A DNA stretch of 64,000 nt from Candidatus Vesicomyosocius sp. SY067_SCS001 (GTDB lineage: Bacteria > Pseudomonadota > Gammaproteobacteria > PS1 > Pseudothioglobaceae): contig NZ_CP054877.1 in NCBI RefSeq assembly GCF_014706615.1, positions 1-64,000 of the forward strand, given 5' to 3'. Below the pieces are notes generated by a model. That model was not told where the DNA came from. It saw nothing but the letters and a program-made list of their open reading frames with translations, and ran no database searches. How positions within the stretch are numbered: the stretch's first letter is position 1; each line of letters begins with the position of its first letter. Made by a program: the position numbers and the translations under genes. Below are positions 39,439 to 49,223 of this stretch, in pieces.

Positions 39439-40136
39439 TTAAGCATACTATTTTTATTCCTACGATTTTAATATCCTTAATTATTTATGGATTAGTATCG
39501 TTAGGATTTTGGCAGATTGACCGTGCTGATGAGAAGCATATTATTGAGAATAAGATTATACTAGCACAACAAAAACCTGTTCAGTTGATAACAAATGTAA
39601 AAGAGGTGTTGAGTAAAGAGCATCATCAGGTGTTATTAAAAGGTCATTATGACACTGATAAACAATTTATTTATGACAATCAAATTGTTAATGGTAATGC
39701 TGGTTATTATGTGCTTACACCTTTTGTATTAAGTAATAAAACTACTATCTTGGTTAACCGTGGTTTTGTACCCTGGCATGGAAGTCGCGGTCATCTGATT
39801 AATATTAAAGTAGATAATCTAACAAGAGTTATTAAAGTTAGACTGATTAAGCCTATTGAGCGTATTAAACTTAAGCAAGAATTAATCACATCAAATTTTC
39901 CTGTATTAATACAGTCTTTAAATTTAGATGAGTTATCCTTGTTATCTGATTATCCAATTATTGCTATGTTAGCGCGTCTTGATATTGAAGATAGTGATGG
40001 ATTTTTTAGGCAATGGGAACCTTTTTATGGTAGTGTGGATAAGCACTTAAGTTATGCATTGCAATGGTTTTTAATGGCTTTAGTGTTAGGTATTATTTCT
40101 TTAAGATTATGGATAAATAAAAATAAAAAAAATTGA
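39435..40136 (+). CDS. surf1: SURF1 family oxidase assembly protein
   Basis: Membrane protein that helps insert heme a into subunit I. The 233-residue form begins at GTG 39435, which overlaps the DUF2909 stop as GTGA. A longer frame starts at a TTG inside the DUF2909 gene and is less likely. SURF1 features: an N-terminal membrane segment ending GFWQIDRADEK, NGNAGYYVLTPF, LVNRGFVP, and a C-terminal segment SYALQWFLMALVLGIISL. Its stop codon lies within a perfect FNR-type box serving the next operon. Confidence 0.92.
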   Translation: MIKHTIFIPTILISLIIYGLVSLGFWQIDRADEKHIIENKIILAQQKPVQLITNVKEVLSKEHHQVLLKGHYDTDKQFIYDNQIVNGNAGYYVLTPFVLSNKTTILVNRGFVPWHGSRGHLINIKVDNLTRVIKVRLIKPIERIKLKQELITSNFPVLIQSLNLDELSLLSDYPIIAMLARLDIEDSDGFFRQWEPFYGSVDKHLSYALQWFLMALVLGIISLRLWINKNKKN

Positions 40137-40146
40137 TCTATATCAA
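40133..40146 (+). promoter_or_regulatory. FNR/Anr-type binding site upstream of ccoN
   Basis: TTGATCTATATCAA is an exact match to the FNR/Anr consensus TTGAT-N4-ATCAA. It overlaps the stop of surf1 and lies about 107 bases before ccoN. cbb3 oxidase operons are classically activated by FNR/Anr under low oxygen. The centre is about 58-60 bases upstream of the start expected from the promoter at 40162-40191, close to class I spacing. Confidence 0.7.
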
Positions 40147-40161
40147 AAGAGCATGATGTTG

Positions 40162-40191
40162 TTGACTGCATCATAGATGCTAGTGTAGAAT
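40162..40191 (+). promoter_or_regulatory. Candidate sigma-70 promoter of ccoNOQP
   Basis: TTGACT (40162-40167) and TAGAAT (40186-40191) are separated by 18 bases, downstream of the FNR-type box. The -35 lies in the loop of a small inverted repeat (ATGATG 40154-40159, CATCAT 40169-40174). The exact start site is inferred. Confidence 0.5.
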
Positions 40192-40253
40192 TTGAGCCTA
40201 TTTTTTTAATATAAAGAAATAGGTTATTAATCTAAAAACATAGAGGACTATTA

Positions 40254-41672
40254 ATGAATTTAACAGAAAAGTATGATTTAGGTGTTGTTAAATGGTTTGC
40301 TATTATGGCAACTGTTTACCTAGTAATAGGAACACTACTTGGTGTATACATTGCTTCTGAATTAGCTTTCCCATTTCTTAATGATTTAGGTACAGATTTA
40401 CCTTATTTTCAATTTGGTCGATTAAGACCTTTGCATACTAATTCTGTGATTTTTGCTTTTGCTGGATCATCATTAATGGCGTCAGCTTTTTATATTGTAC
40501 AACGTACTAATCAGACCCGTCTTTGGTCTAATAAAATGGCTTGGTTTACATTTTGGTCATGGAATACTGTGATTGTTTTAGCGGTCATTACTTTGCCTTT
40601 AGGTTTGACACAATCTAGGGAATATGCAGAGTTAGAATGGCCAATTGATATTTTGATTACTTTAGCATGGGTTTCGTATCTATATAATTTTATTATGACC
40701 ATTCACATTCGTAATCGTAATAAAGTACCACATGTTTATGTGGCTAATTGGTTCTTTATGGGTATGATGGTTATGGTTACTTATCTTCATGTGATTAACA
40801 ATTTATCCATTCCAGTGAGTGCGTTTAAATCTTATTCAATTTTTTCTGGTGTACAGGACGCTATGATTCAGTGGTGGTGGGGTCATAATGCTGTTGGGTT
40901 TTTTCTAACAGCAGGCTTTTTAGGTATTATGTATTATTTTGTTCCAAAACAAGCACAGCGTCCAATATATTCTTACCGTTTATCGGTGATTCACTTTTGG
41001 GCATTGATGTTTGGTTATGTTTGGTTAGGTGCTCATCATCTACAATATACAGCATTACCTGATTGGGCAGGTTCATTGGGTGCAACAATTTCATTAGCTA
41101 TGATTATTCCATCATGGGGTGGTGCGCTTAATGGTATTTTAACGTTATCAGGCGCTTGGGATCGTTTACGTGAAGACTATATTTTACGTTTTTTGATTAT
41201 GTCTTTAGCTTTCTACGCTATGAGTACATTTGAAGGACCGGTTATGGCGGCGAAGACAGTTAATGCCTTGTCGCATTATACAGATTGGACGATTGGTCAT
41301 GTACATTCTGGTGCATTAGGCTGGAATATTATGGTGGCAGCAGGTGCTATATACCACATGATTGAGAAAATTTATAACGTGAAAATGTCACAAAAACTCT
41401 TAGGTATTCATTTTTGGATACATACGATTGGAACAGTAGTTTATATTGTAGCTATGTGGGTATCAGGCATTATGCAAGGTCTTATGTGGAGAGCGTATGA
41501 TGAATATGGAACTTTGGCTTATACGTTTGCTGAATCAGTATCAGCAATGCATCCTTATTATGTTATGAGAGCTACAGGCGGTACATTGGTATTATTAGGC
41601 GCAATTATAATGTTAATTAATATTGTGATAACTATTCGTAGATCAGGTTCTGGTCAAATAGCTAATGTATAA
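40254..41672 (+). CDS. ccoN: cbb3-type cytochrome oxidase subunit I
   Basis: Catalytic subunit of the high-affinity cbb3 oxidase, with heme b, heme b3 and CuB. The 472-residue protein has about 12 membrane segments and conserved [39 protein letters not shown] (CuB His), [14 protein letters not shown] and [16 protein letters not shown] precedes the ATG. It leads the ccoNOQP operon behind an FNR-type box. Confidence 0.97.
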   Translation: MNLTEKYDLGVVKWFAIMATVYLVIGTLLGVYIASELAFPFLNDLGTDLPYFQFGRLRPLHTNSVIFAFAGSSLMASAFYIVQRTNQTRLWSNKMAWFTFWSWNTVIVLAVITLPLGLTQSREYAELEWPIDILITLAWVSYLYNFIMTIHIRNRNKVPHVYVANWFFMGMMVMVTYLHVINNLSIPVSAFKSYSIFSGVQDAMIQWWWGHNAVGFFLTAGFLGIMYYFVPKQAQRPIYSYRLSVIHFWALMFGYVWLGAHHLQYTALPDWAGSLGATISLAMIIPSWGGALNGILTLSGAWDRLREDYILRFLIMSLAFYAMSTFEGPVMAAKTVNALSHYTDWTIGHVHSGALGWNIMVAAGAIYHMIEKIYNVKMSQKLLGIHFWIHTIGTVVYIVAMWVSGIMQGLMWRAYDEYGTLAYTFAESVSAMHPYYVMRATGGTLVLLGAIIMLINIVITIRRSGSGQIANV

Positions 41673-41686
41673 AAAGGAAACAAACC

Positions 41687-42418
41687 ATGGTAAATAGAAA
41701 CGTAAAAGAGAGTTTACAGGTTAAACTGGAGAAGAATATTTTTGGTATGTATTTGTTTATGGCGCTATCAGTGTCATTGGCTGGTATTGTAGAAATTGTT
41801 CCTTTATTTACGAATCCTGAAACAGTTAAGGACGAAGTGATTGCAGCTGATGGTAGTATAAAAAGTTTATTATGGCTTCGTTCTAAAGGTCAAAGTTTGT
41901 CTGACTGGAAGCCTGGTGATGGTGTAAGGCCTTTGACTGCTTTAGAATTGGCTGGTCGTGATATTTATCAGCGTGAAGGTTGTTATTTATGCCACTCACA
42001 AATGATACGTCCGTTTAGGGATGAGAAAGAACGTTATGGCCATTTTTCTTTAGCGGTGGAGTCAATATATGATCATCCGTTTCAGTGGGGATCTAAAAGA
42101 ACAGGACCTGATTTAGCACGACTTGGTGGTAAATATTCTGATGAATGGCATATTTTGCATTTACGTCATCCACAAGCAGTTGTACCAGAATCAGTCATGC
42201 CAAAATATCGTTTTTTAGAAAATTCTTTGGTTGATGGTGATGTAATCGCTACACACATGAGCGGTTTATCTAAAGTTGGTGTGCCTTATATAAAGGAAGA
42301 TATTGTACAAGCGTCAGCCTCCGTTAAAGGAAAGAATGAAATGGATGCAATGGTAGCTTATTTGCAATCGTTAGGTAATATGATAAAATTTGAAGATGGC
42401 GTGATTTACAGAGAATAA
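41687..42418 (+). CDS. ccoO: cbb3-type cytochrome oxidase subunit II (mono-heme)
   Basis: Membrane-anchored cytochrome c subunit, 243 residues. It has an N-terminal anchor ([20 protein letters not shown]), the heme-binding CYLCH in [15 protein letters not shown], and a later methionine in [11 protein letters not shown] as the probable axial ligand. These are hallmark CcoO segments. AAGGAA precedes the ATG. The ccoQ ATG overlaps its stop by one base. Confidence 0.96.
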   Translation: MVNRNVKESLQVKLEKNIFGMYLFMALSVSLAGIVEIVPLFTNPETVKDEVIAADGSIKSLLWLRSKGQSLSDWKPGDGVRPLTALELAGRDIYQREGCYLCHSQMIRPFRDEKERYGHFSLAVESIYDHPFQWGSKRTGPDLARLGGKYSDEWHILHLRHPQAVVPESVMPKYRFLENSLVDGDVIATHMSGLSKVGVPYIKEDIVQASASVKGKNEMDAMVAYLQSLGNMIKFEDGVIYRE

Positions 42419-42558
42419 TGACTTTGGTTGATAAAATTGGTGCTGTGATAACAGTTGTTATATTTTTATTATTAGCGATTTCTTATTTTTACGCTTTTAG
42501 ACCAAAAAATAAGAAAAAATTTGAATCCTTACGTAACTTTGTAAATGATAAAGATTGA
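42418..42558 (+). CDS. ccoQ: cbb3-type oxidase subunit CcoQ
   Basis: A 46-residue frame beginning at an ATG that overlaps the ccoO stop (TAATG). It has a single membrane segment (AVITVVIFLLLAISYFYAF) followed by a basic tail RPKNKKKFESL. Size, topology and place between ccoO and ccoP match CcoQ (FixQ), which stabilises the complex. Confidence 0.85.
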   Translation: MTLVDKIGAVITVVIFLLLAISYFYAFRPKNKKKFESLRNFVNDKD

Positions 42559-42574
42559 GTTAAGAGGGAAAACA

Positions 42575-43477
42575 ATGAGTGAACAGAAAAATTCTTTCCC
42601 AGATGAAAATAATACAGGGCATTTTTGGGATGAAGAAAATGATATTAGAGAGCTAAATAATCGTCCGCCAAGATGGTATATGTTGGCATTATATATGGGT
42701 ACATTTGCTGTTATAGTTTATACATTTTATTATCCAACCATTCCTTGGTTTGGTGAGCATAATAAAGGTTTTGCTAGCTGGACACAAGTTAGTGAAATGA
42801 ATGAAAGCGTTGCTAAATTAGAGATCTATCGTGAAGAAAGGTTTGCTGATACTGAAAAAGCTATTGCTGAAAAATCATTAGAAGAAATTGTACTTGATGA
42901 TGAATTAAGAACTTATGCTATTAAAACGTCTAAAGTATTATTTGGTGATAATTGTTCGGCTTGTCACGGTGCTGCTGGTCAGGGTAATATAGGTTTTCCT
43001 GTTTTAGCTGATGATGATTGGTTATATGGAGGAACATTAGAACAAATTAGTGCTAGTATTACAAGTGGACGAAAAGGAAGAATGCCAGCACGTATGATGG
43101 GTATTTCAGATGCTGAGGCTAGTACGTTAGCTACTTTATTGATTGAAATAGGTAAAGGTAAAAAAGTAAATTCTGATCCTGTTTCTAAAGAACTATACAT
43201 GAATAAAGGTTGTATTGCTTGTCATGGTCCTAATATGAAGGGCAATCAATTGTTAGGTAGTGTTAATTTAAGCGACGGTATTTATCGTTTTAAAGCAGAT
43301 AATCAACATTCGTCAATTGTACGTATAATTCTACATGGTGTAAATCAAGTGAACGATCCATTAACGCAAGACGCTGTTATGCCATCATTTGGCCATTCAA
43401 GTATTATCAATGCTGCGCAAATTAAAAAACTTGCTGTTTATGTGCATCAATTAGGTGGGGGTGTTTCTGTTAAATAA
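42575..43477 (+). CDS. ccoP: cbb3-type cytochrome oxidase subunit III (diheme)
   Basis: Diheme cytochrome c subunit that hands electrons to CcoN. I take the ATG at 42575 (300 residues, MSEQKNSFPDEN), which has AGAGGG at the right distance; a longer frame from 42545 overlaps ccoQ. One N-terminal membrane segment (MLALYMGTFAVIVYTFYYP) is followed by two heme sites, CSACHG and CIACHG. It is the last gene of ccoNOQP, and no ccoGHIS assembly genes follow in this window. Confidence 0.95.
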   Translation: MSEQKNSFPDENNTGHFWDEENDIRELNNRPPRWYMLALYMGTFAVIVYTFYYPTIPWFGEHNKGFASWTQVSEMNESVAKLEIYREERFADTEKAIAEKSLEEIVLDDELRTYAIKTSKVLFGDNCSACHGAAGQGNIGFPVLADDDWLYGGTLEQISASITSGRKGRMPARMMGISDAEASTLATLLIEIGKGKKVNSDPVSKELYMNKGCIACHGPNMKGNQLLGSVNLSDGIYRFKADNQHSSIVRIILHGVNQVNDPLTQDAVMPSFGHSSIINAAQIKKLAVYVHQLGGGVSVK

Positions 43478-43538
43478 AATATTTAATAATCCGTTATACT
43501 ATATTTCAAGGAAATTAAAATATTTTTTATTTAAAAGT

Positions 43539-43560
43539 CAATTTTTTTTAAAAAAAATTG
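43539..43560. repeat. 22-base perfect palindrome downstream of ccoP
   Basis: CAA, then T-run/A-run arms, then TTG: a 22-base perfect palindrome with eight T followed by eight A. It lies about 60 bases after ccoP and 32 bases before tRNA-Thr. It could serve as a weak bidirectional terminator or a bent A-tract upstream of the tRNA promoter; a -10-like TATAAT sits at 43574-43579. Confidence 0.35.
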
Positions 43561-43591
43561 TTATCTTTGTAGGTATAATTCTATTTTTAAT

Positions 43592-43667
43592 GCCGAAGTA
43601 GCATAGTTGGTAGTGCAACTGATTTGTAATCAGTAGGTCGCCAGTTCGAGTCCGGCCTTCGGCACCA
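43592..43667 (+). tRNA. tRNA-Thr (TGT anticodon)
   Basis: 76-base cloverleaf with encoded CCA. The acceptor stem GCCGAAG/CTTCGGC pairs fully. The anticodon arm ACTGA-TTTGTAA-TCAGT shows TGT, reading ACA codons. The T-arm is GCCAG-TTCGAGT-CCGGC. It stands alone between the ccoP operon and the lolA remnant. Confidence 0.97.
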
Positions 43668-43699
43668 TATTTACGAGTAGGATTACATATACATGTATG

Positions 43700-44212
43700 A
43701 TATTGTCGTAATTAGGTTGTTTTCTATTTTAAAATTGTTTGATTTAGTTTATTATTAAGACTAATAGTCTTTCAGCATGTTATTTTTAGGATAAAACTTA
43801 ATTAGTTAGTTTGTTGAGTTTTATACCAATTAATTTTATTTTTGTGTGTATATTAAGGTATGTGATTGCCATTGATAGGTCGATTAATAAACCAATATAA
43901 TGGAGTTTGTGTTAAGTTAGTTGTTGATATCAAACTAGCTTGTTCTAATTCAACATCAACTAGCCACAGTTTAGTATTGTTTAACAGTAGTATTTGCTTA
44001 TTTGGCACTAGTGTATGCCAAATTAGTTGTTGAAGGAGATTTAAATAATAATGTACCAAGAAGTTGGTTAATAGCGCATTTGTGTTGTTATAGGTGTGTT
44101 GTGTAAAGTTAGCACTTTAGATGTTCAAATGAGCCAAAAAATTAGAGAAATCATAGTTACTATTGGCAAAATTAGAAAATACAAATATTAAAGTGCTTAG
44201 AAATTTAGTCAT
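43700..44212 (-). pseudogene. lolA: Degraded outer-membrane lipoprotein chaperone lolA
   Basis: Directly downstream of ftsK, overlapping its stop, a frame starts at ATG 44212 with a signal-peptide-like MTKFLSTLIFVFSNFANS. It then reads FLAHLNI, a TAA stop (44117-44119), SANFTQHTYNN, and NNTKLWLVDVELEQAS with TPLYWFINRP. After another stop (43853-43855) the same frame still reads NKINWYKTQQTN and later ISLNNKLNQTILK, with more stops between. The order and wording match LolA, as does the ftsK-lolA neighbourhood. Nonsense mutations dominate, with no frameshift needed. LolA normally carries lipoproteins across the periplasm. The 3' limit is approximate. Confidence 0.75.
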
Positions 44213-46472
44213 TAGTAGTTGTAGGTTTAGGTGCTAATACTTGTCGATTTCCAGCGCTGTTCATACTGCTTACTATACCACTAATTTCCATATCTGCAAT
44301 AATAAGCGCTGCACGGTTGTAACTAATTTGCATACGGAGTTGTAGATTAGAAATTGAAGCACGTCGTGATAAGGTTACAATTTTAACAGCTTTATCATAT
44401 AAAACATCAAGCTTACCTGATATATTTGATATTTTATTTAATTTACTATGAGTGTGAAGAATACCATCTATATAATTAGTTTCATAGTTGTCTTTTAAAA
44501 AATTAACCACGCGTTCAATCTCACCATCGTCAACAAAAGCACCGTGCACGCGAATAAGATGTGACATACCTGGCGTCATATATAGCATGTCACCCATACC
44601 AAGTAATTGTTCAGCGCCACTTTGGTCAAGAATGGTGCGTGAATCAACTTTTGAAGAGACTTTGAAAGCAATACGTGTTGGTATATTAGATTTGATTAGA
44701 CCAGTAATAACATCTACACTTGGACGTTGTGTGGCAATAATAATGTGAATACCTGCAGCTCGTGATTTTTGTGTTAAACGTATAATAAGTGCCTCAACAC
44801 GTTTAGCCTTGGTACGATCTTCTTGGGCTAATGTGCTAAGCATATCAGCATATTCATCAATAACTATCATAATCATAGGCAATACCTCTAATTCAGTTGT
44901 TGCTTTACTTTCATTAGTAGTGTTTTGATTAAATAATGGATAAAGCAAAGGTTTTCCATTATCTTTAGATTTTTTTAGTTTTTTATTAAAGCCTTCAATA
45001 TGACGCACTCCAAATTTAGCTAATAATGAATAACGACGTTCCATTTCATTAACACACCAGCACAAGGCAGAAGCTGCTTGGTTCATATCTGTTACAACAG
45101 GTGTGAGCAAGTGTGGAATATCAGCATAACAAGCAAGTTCAACAATTTTAGGGTCAATCATAATAATACGTACTTCTTTTGGCTTAGCTTTGAAGAGTAC
45201 GCTTAGGATCATCGTATTTAGTCCAACTGATTTACCCATACCAGTTGCACCAGAAACGAGTAAGTGCGGCATTTTTGTTAGATTGGTAATAATTGGAATA
45301 CCGTTAATATCTTTACCTAAACCCATGGTTAAGACAGAATCAGATTTAATAAAATTTTCAGAAGAAAAAATTTCTTTAAGGTTGATTATTTCACGTTGTG
45401 TATTTGGGATTTCTAAGCCAATAACAGGTTTTCCAGGGATAATATCAACAATACGTACACTTTTAACTAATAAAGCACGTGCTAAGTCTTTATTAAGATT
45501 TATAATTTGACTAACTTTAATTCCAGGAGCAAGTGAAAGTTCAAATTGAGTTACGACAGGACCAGGGGTGACTTCAGTAACTAAAACATTAAAACCAAAA
45601 TCTTTAAGTTTCACTTCAACTTGGCGTGACATGTTTGCTAGTGTTTCTTTAGAGTACCCACTGGTGTTGATAGTTGGCTCATTAAGTAAGTTTAAATTCG
45701 GCAAACCAGTTATAGTTAACGTATTAAATAGATTGGAGGAAATAACTTTTTTAAAACTTTTTTTTGGTTTTTCCTTGCTTTTTTTTATTTGGTTACGTAT
45801 GTTAGTTTTAATACTTGATTGTTTAATTGGAGTAGAAATTTTTATAGCTTTTTTGGTTTTAACTTGTGTTCTAATATTACGTATTTTGCTAAAAAGATTA
45901 TTTAATATATTACTAGTAAAGGATAAAATATTAATCCATGAATAGCTACTAATAATACTAACACTAATCATTATAATACTGAGATAAATAATTAGTGATG
46001 CAGAACCAAATGCAACACTAAAATAACGATGCATACTAATGCCAATATAGCCGCCAGATGGTCCCATATCTGTAAAGTTTTGAACTAAAAATGCTGCACT
46101 AAAAGTAATTAGTGTCATTAGTGAAATAAAACGGATAGCAATTGTTAAGTATTTTGACTTCTTTTGTTCAGCATTTTTGTGGATTTTCCATCCTAACCAT
46201 ATCAGTGAGACTGGTATTAAATAAGCACTATAACCTAAATTAGATAAAGATATATCACTTAAATATGCACCAAATACACCAGCAAGGTTAGTAACTGGTG
46301 CAATTAGAGCAACGTTACCTGACCAAGGGTTTTCATTAGCAGAGTAGGTAACTAAGGCGGATAAAAAAATAAGACCTATGGTACTTAAAAAGATAAATAG
46401 TATTTCACTGGCTATTTTAGTACGAGGTTTTTCTGGGTATCTTTTTGTACTTATTTTTTTATTCTTTTTCAA
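44205..46472 (-). CDS. ftsK: DNA translocase FtsK, compact form
   Basis: Division-linked DNA pump that clears and aligns chromosomes at the septum. 755 residues against 1329 in E. coli: the N-terminal membrane domain (about four segments) is present, but the long Pro/Gln linker is replaced by a short Lys-rich one. The motor has Walker A GATGMGKS at residues 408-415 and Walker B-like MIMIVIDEYADML. The C-terminal gamma domain (ISNLQLRMQISYNRAALIIA), which reads KOPS sites, is retained. The start is TTG at 46472: a stop lies two codons upstream and there is no nearby ATG in frame. Confidence 0.95.
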   Translation of the reverse strand: MKKNKKISTKRYPEKPRTKIASEILFIFLSTIGLIFLSALVTYSANENPWSGNVALIAPVTNLAGVFGAYLSDISLSNLGYSAYLIPVSLIWLGWKIHKNAEQKKSKYLTIAIRFISLMTLITFSAAFLVQNFTDMGPSGGYIGISMHRYFSVAFGSASLIIYLSIIMISVSIISSYSWINILSFTSNILNNLFSKIRNIRTQVKTKKAIKISTPIKQSSIKTNIRNQIKKSKEKPKKSFKKVISSNLFNTLTITGLPNLNLLNEPTINTSGYSKETLANMSRQVEVKLKDFGFNVLVTEVTPGPVVTQFELSLAPGIKVSQIINLNKDLARALLVKSVRIVDIIPGKPVIGLEIPNTQREIINLKEIFSSENFIKSDSVLTMGLGKDINGIPIITNLTKMPHLLVSGATGMGKSVGLNTMILSVLFKAKPKEVRIIMIDPKIVELACYADIPHLLTPVVTDMNQAASALCWCVNEMERRYSLLAKFGVRHIEGFNKKLKKSKDNGKPLLYPLFNQNTTNESKATTELEVLPMIMIVIDEYADMLSTLAQEDRTKAKRVEALIIRLTQKSRAAGIHIIIATQRPSVDVITGLIKSNIPTRIAFKVSSKVDSRTILDQSGAEQLLGMGDMLYMTPGMSHLIRVHGAFVDDGEIERVVNFLKDNYETNYIDGILHTHSKLNKISNISGKLDVLYDKAVKIVTLSRRASISNLQLRMQISYNRAALIIADMEISGIVSSMNSAGNRQVLAPKPTTTND

Positions 46473-46511
46473 GGTGGTTTATAATGTTTCAAATGTATTA
46501 ATAAAGTATAA

Positions 46512-47465
<954 letters not shown>

Positions 47466-47486
47466 TTTACTGTTTATACTTGTTAA

Positions 47487-47562
47487 GGCCACATAGCTCA
47501 GTTGGTAGAGCAAGGGACTGAAAATCCCTGTGTCCCTAGTTCAATTCTAGGTGTGGCCACCA
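47487..47562 (+). tRNA. tRNA-Phe (GAA anticodon)
   Basis: 76 bases with encoded CCA. The acceptor stem GGCCACA/TGTGGCC pairs fully. The anticodon loop CTGAAAA shows GAA, and the T-loop is TTCAATT. It lies 21 bases after trxB, with a TATACT at 47475-47480 as a possible -10. Confidence 0.97.
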
Positions 47563-47734
47563 TATTTATTTGATTGTATTAAATGTTCTTTTATTAAGAC
47601 TAGTTAGAGAATTCTATTTTCGTAAAGCATTAATTTTGTTTTATCACGAAATTAAAGATTATTTTTTGTTTTTAAGTGGATTTGAAAGTTCAACAGTATG
47701 AGTAATTAATACTATTACTTTATGATAAAATGTT

Positions 47735-47803
47735 AGTATGTCGCCCTTAAGAAATACTCTCCTTAAGAGATAAGTTGGCGACATACTTCTTTTTAGAGTA
47801 TGT
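47735..47803 (+). terminator. Strong hairpin with U-rich tail and a competing downstream helix
   Basis: AGTATGTCGCC (47735-47745) pairs perfectly with GGCGACATACT (47777-47787). An inner CTTAAG/CTTAAG stem (47746-47751 with 47762-47767) stacks on it, leaving a 9-base bulge. TTCTTTTT (47787-47794) follows on the plus strand, as in a Rho-independent terminator. The 3' arm ACATACT (47781-47787) can instead pair with AGTATGT at 47797-47803, so the two helices exclude each other. The stem is GC-rich against its surroundings. It lies 172 bases after tRNA-Phe and about 52 bases beyond the end of pyrB. Confidence 0.55.
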
Positions 47804-47854
47804 ATTTCTATTGTTAGTTAAAATTTTAAGCTGGTTAAAATTTATGTTTTCTAA

Positions 47855-48814
47855 CTATTTGTTAGCAAGAATTTGCATAACTGCCATACGTATTGCAATT
47901 CCATCAGTAACTTGTTGCAATATGATTGATTGATTGCCATCAGCTACGATTGAGTCAATTTCAACACCACGATTAATTGGACCTGGATGCATAACAATAG
48001 AATCAGACTTTGTTAGTGCTAGACGTTTTGGCGTGAGTCCAAAACTATCAAAGTATTCTTGTTCATTAGGGATATTAGCCTCAATCATACGTTCTTTTTG
48101 TAGTCTTAATACTATCACTACATCGCAATCTTTAAGTCCTGGTTCAATCTCATCAAAACAACTGACTTCTGAACAAGGTTCTGAGTTGTATTGTAAGATT
48201 TTTGGGGCAATAAGACGAATATCAGTCGTTCCTAGAGTTTTAAGTGCTTGAATACCAGAGTGTGCCACACGTGAATGAATAATATCACCTACAATAGCGA
48301 CTGATAAGTTTTCAAATGTTTTTTTGTGTTGGCGAATACTGAGCATATCAAGTAGTGCTTGGGTTGGATGAGCGTTAATACCGTCACCTGCGTTTAGAAT
48401 GGAGACACCTTTTAGGTATTTTGCTACGTGGTGTGGTAAGCCATTTTGTTTGTGGCGAATCACAAACATGTCAATTTGCATGGCTTTAAGTGTTCGCATG
48501 GTATCAAGTAAGTCTTCATTTTTTTTGAGTGCTGAGTTAGCAAGGTCAACGTTAATAACATTAGCACTACTTCTCATTGCAGCAATTTCAAATGTGTTGC
48601 GTGTTCGTGTTGATGGCTCAAAGAATAAATTAGCAATGGACATATCATCAAGTGCTTTGGATTTTTTTAAGTTACCAGAGGCATCAATTAAGCTGTCAGC
48701 TTTATCAAGAATATGAGTTAAATGTTGTTTGGAAAGACCCTCAAGTCCTAATAGATGAATTAATTTACCAGAGTCGTTTAGTTGAATATGGTTACTAATT
48801 AAATCTTTTTTCAT
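47855..48814 (-). CDS. pyrB: Aspartate carbamoyltransferase, catalytic subunit
   Basis: Makes carbamoyl aspartate, the committed pyrimidine step. The 319-residue protein has the carbamoyl-phosphate loop FFEPSTRTRNTFEIA, HPTQALLDM and VMHPGPINRGVEI, all intact. It resembles the Pseudomonas-type enzyme that pairs with ruvX upstream rather than with pyrI. Its start overlaps the end of ruvX by 20 bases, so the two are coupled. No pyrI or pseudo-dihydroorotase gene follows. Confidence 0.96.
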   Translation of the reverse strand: MKKDLISNHIQLNDSGKLIHLLGLEGLSKQHLTHILDKADSLIDASGNLKKSKALDDMSIANLFFEPSTRTRNTFEIAAMRSSANVINVDLANSALKKNEDLLDTMRTLKAMQIDMFVIRHKQNGLPHHVAKYLKGVSILNAGDGINAHPTQALLDMLSIRQHKKTFENLSVAIVGDIIHSRVAHSGIQALKTLGTTDIRLIAPKILQYNSEPCSEVSCFDEIEPGLKDCDVVIVLRLQKERMIEANIPNEQEYFDSFGLTPKRLALTKSDSIVMHPGPINRGVEIDSIVADGNQSIILQQVTDGIAIRMAVMQILANK

Positions 48815-49223
48815 TGAGCCATGTTTGTAATATCAATTGTGATGATTGTTTGTCAACATTACCACGTTGTGCATTGTGATGATGATGATTGTATTTTAGA
48901 AGTTTTTTTGCTTCATTTGAGGATAAATATTCATCAATAAACTCAACTTCAATTTGGTAACGATTTTTTAATTTTTTTCCAAATGATTTGGCAATAAAAG
49001 TCATTATCTGTTCTTTTCCTTGTTGGTCAAATGGCAATCCTACAATAAATAGCTTAATATTATGACTATTAATAACTTCATCAAGTGCGATCCAATTAGT
49101 TGAATTGTTTTTATGATGTTTAATCACCGCAATACCTGTTGCTCGCATGGTTAAACTATTGGCTATTGCAACGCCAGTTCTTTTAGTGCCAATATCAAAT
49201 CCTAAATAAGTATTAATATTCAT
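48795..49223 (-). CDS. ruvX: Holliday junction resolvase-like protein RuvX (YqgF)
   Basis: 142-residue RNase H-fold protein linked to 16S rRNA 5' maturation and proposed as a resolvase. It begins YLGFDIGTKRTGVAIAN with the catalytic Asp, has LFIVGLPFDQQGKEQ, and FIDEYLSSNEAKKLL with the second acidic site. It lies between mltB (4-base overlap) and pyrB (20-base overlap); all three form one minus-strand unit. Confidence 0.92.
   Translation of the reverse strand: MNINTYLGFDIGTKRTGVAIANSLTMRATGIAVIKHHKNNSTNWIALDEVINSHNIKLFIVGLPFDQQGKEQIMTFIAKSFGKKLKNRYQIEVEFIDEYLSSNEAKKLLKYNHHHHNAQRGNVDKQSSQLILQTWLNEKRFN

Noticed and set aside
43592-43667. A-C mismatch in the T-stem of tRNA-Thr as a sign of decay
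   Set aside because: As recalled, E. coli tRNA-Thr (TGT) has the same mismatch, so it is normal for this tRNA.
44205-46472. FtsK as a plasmid/conjugation-type translocase
   Set aside because: It has the membrane domain, motor and gamma domain of chromosomal FtsK and the usual lolA neighbour.
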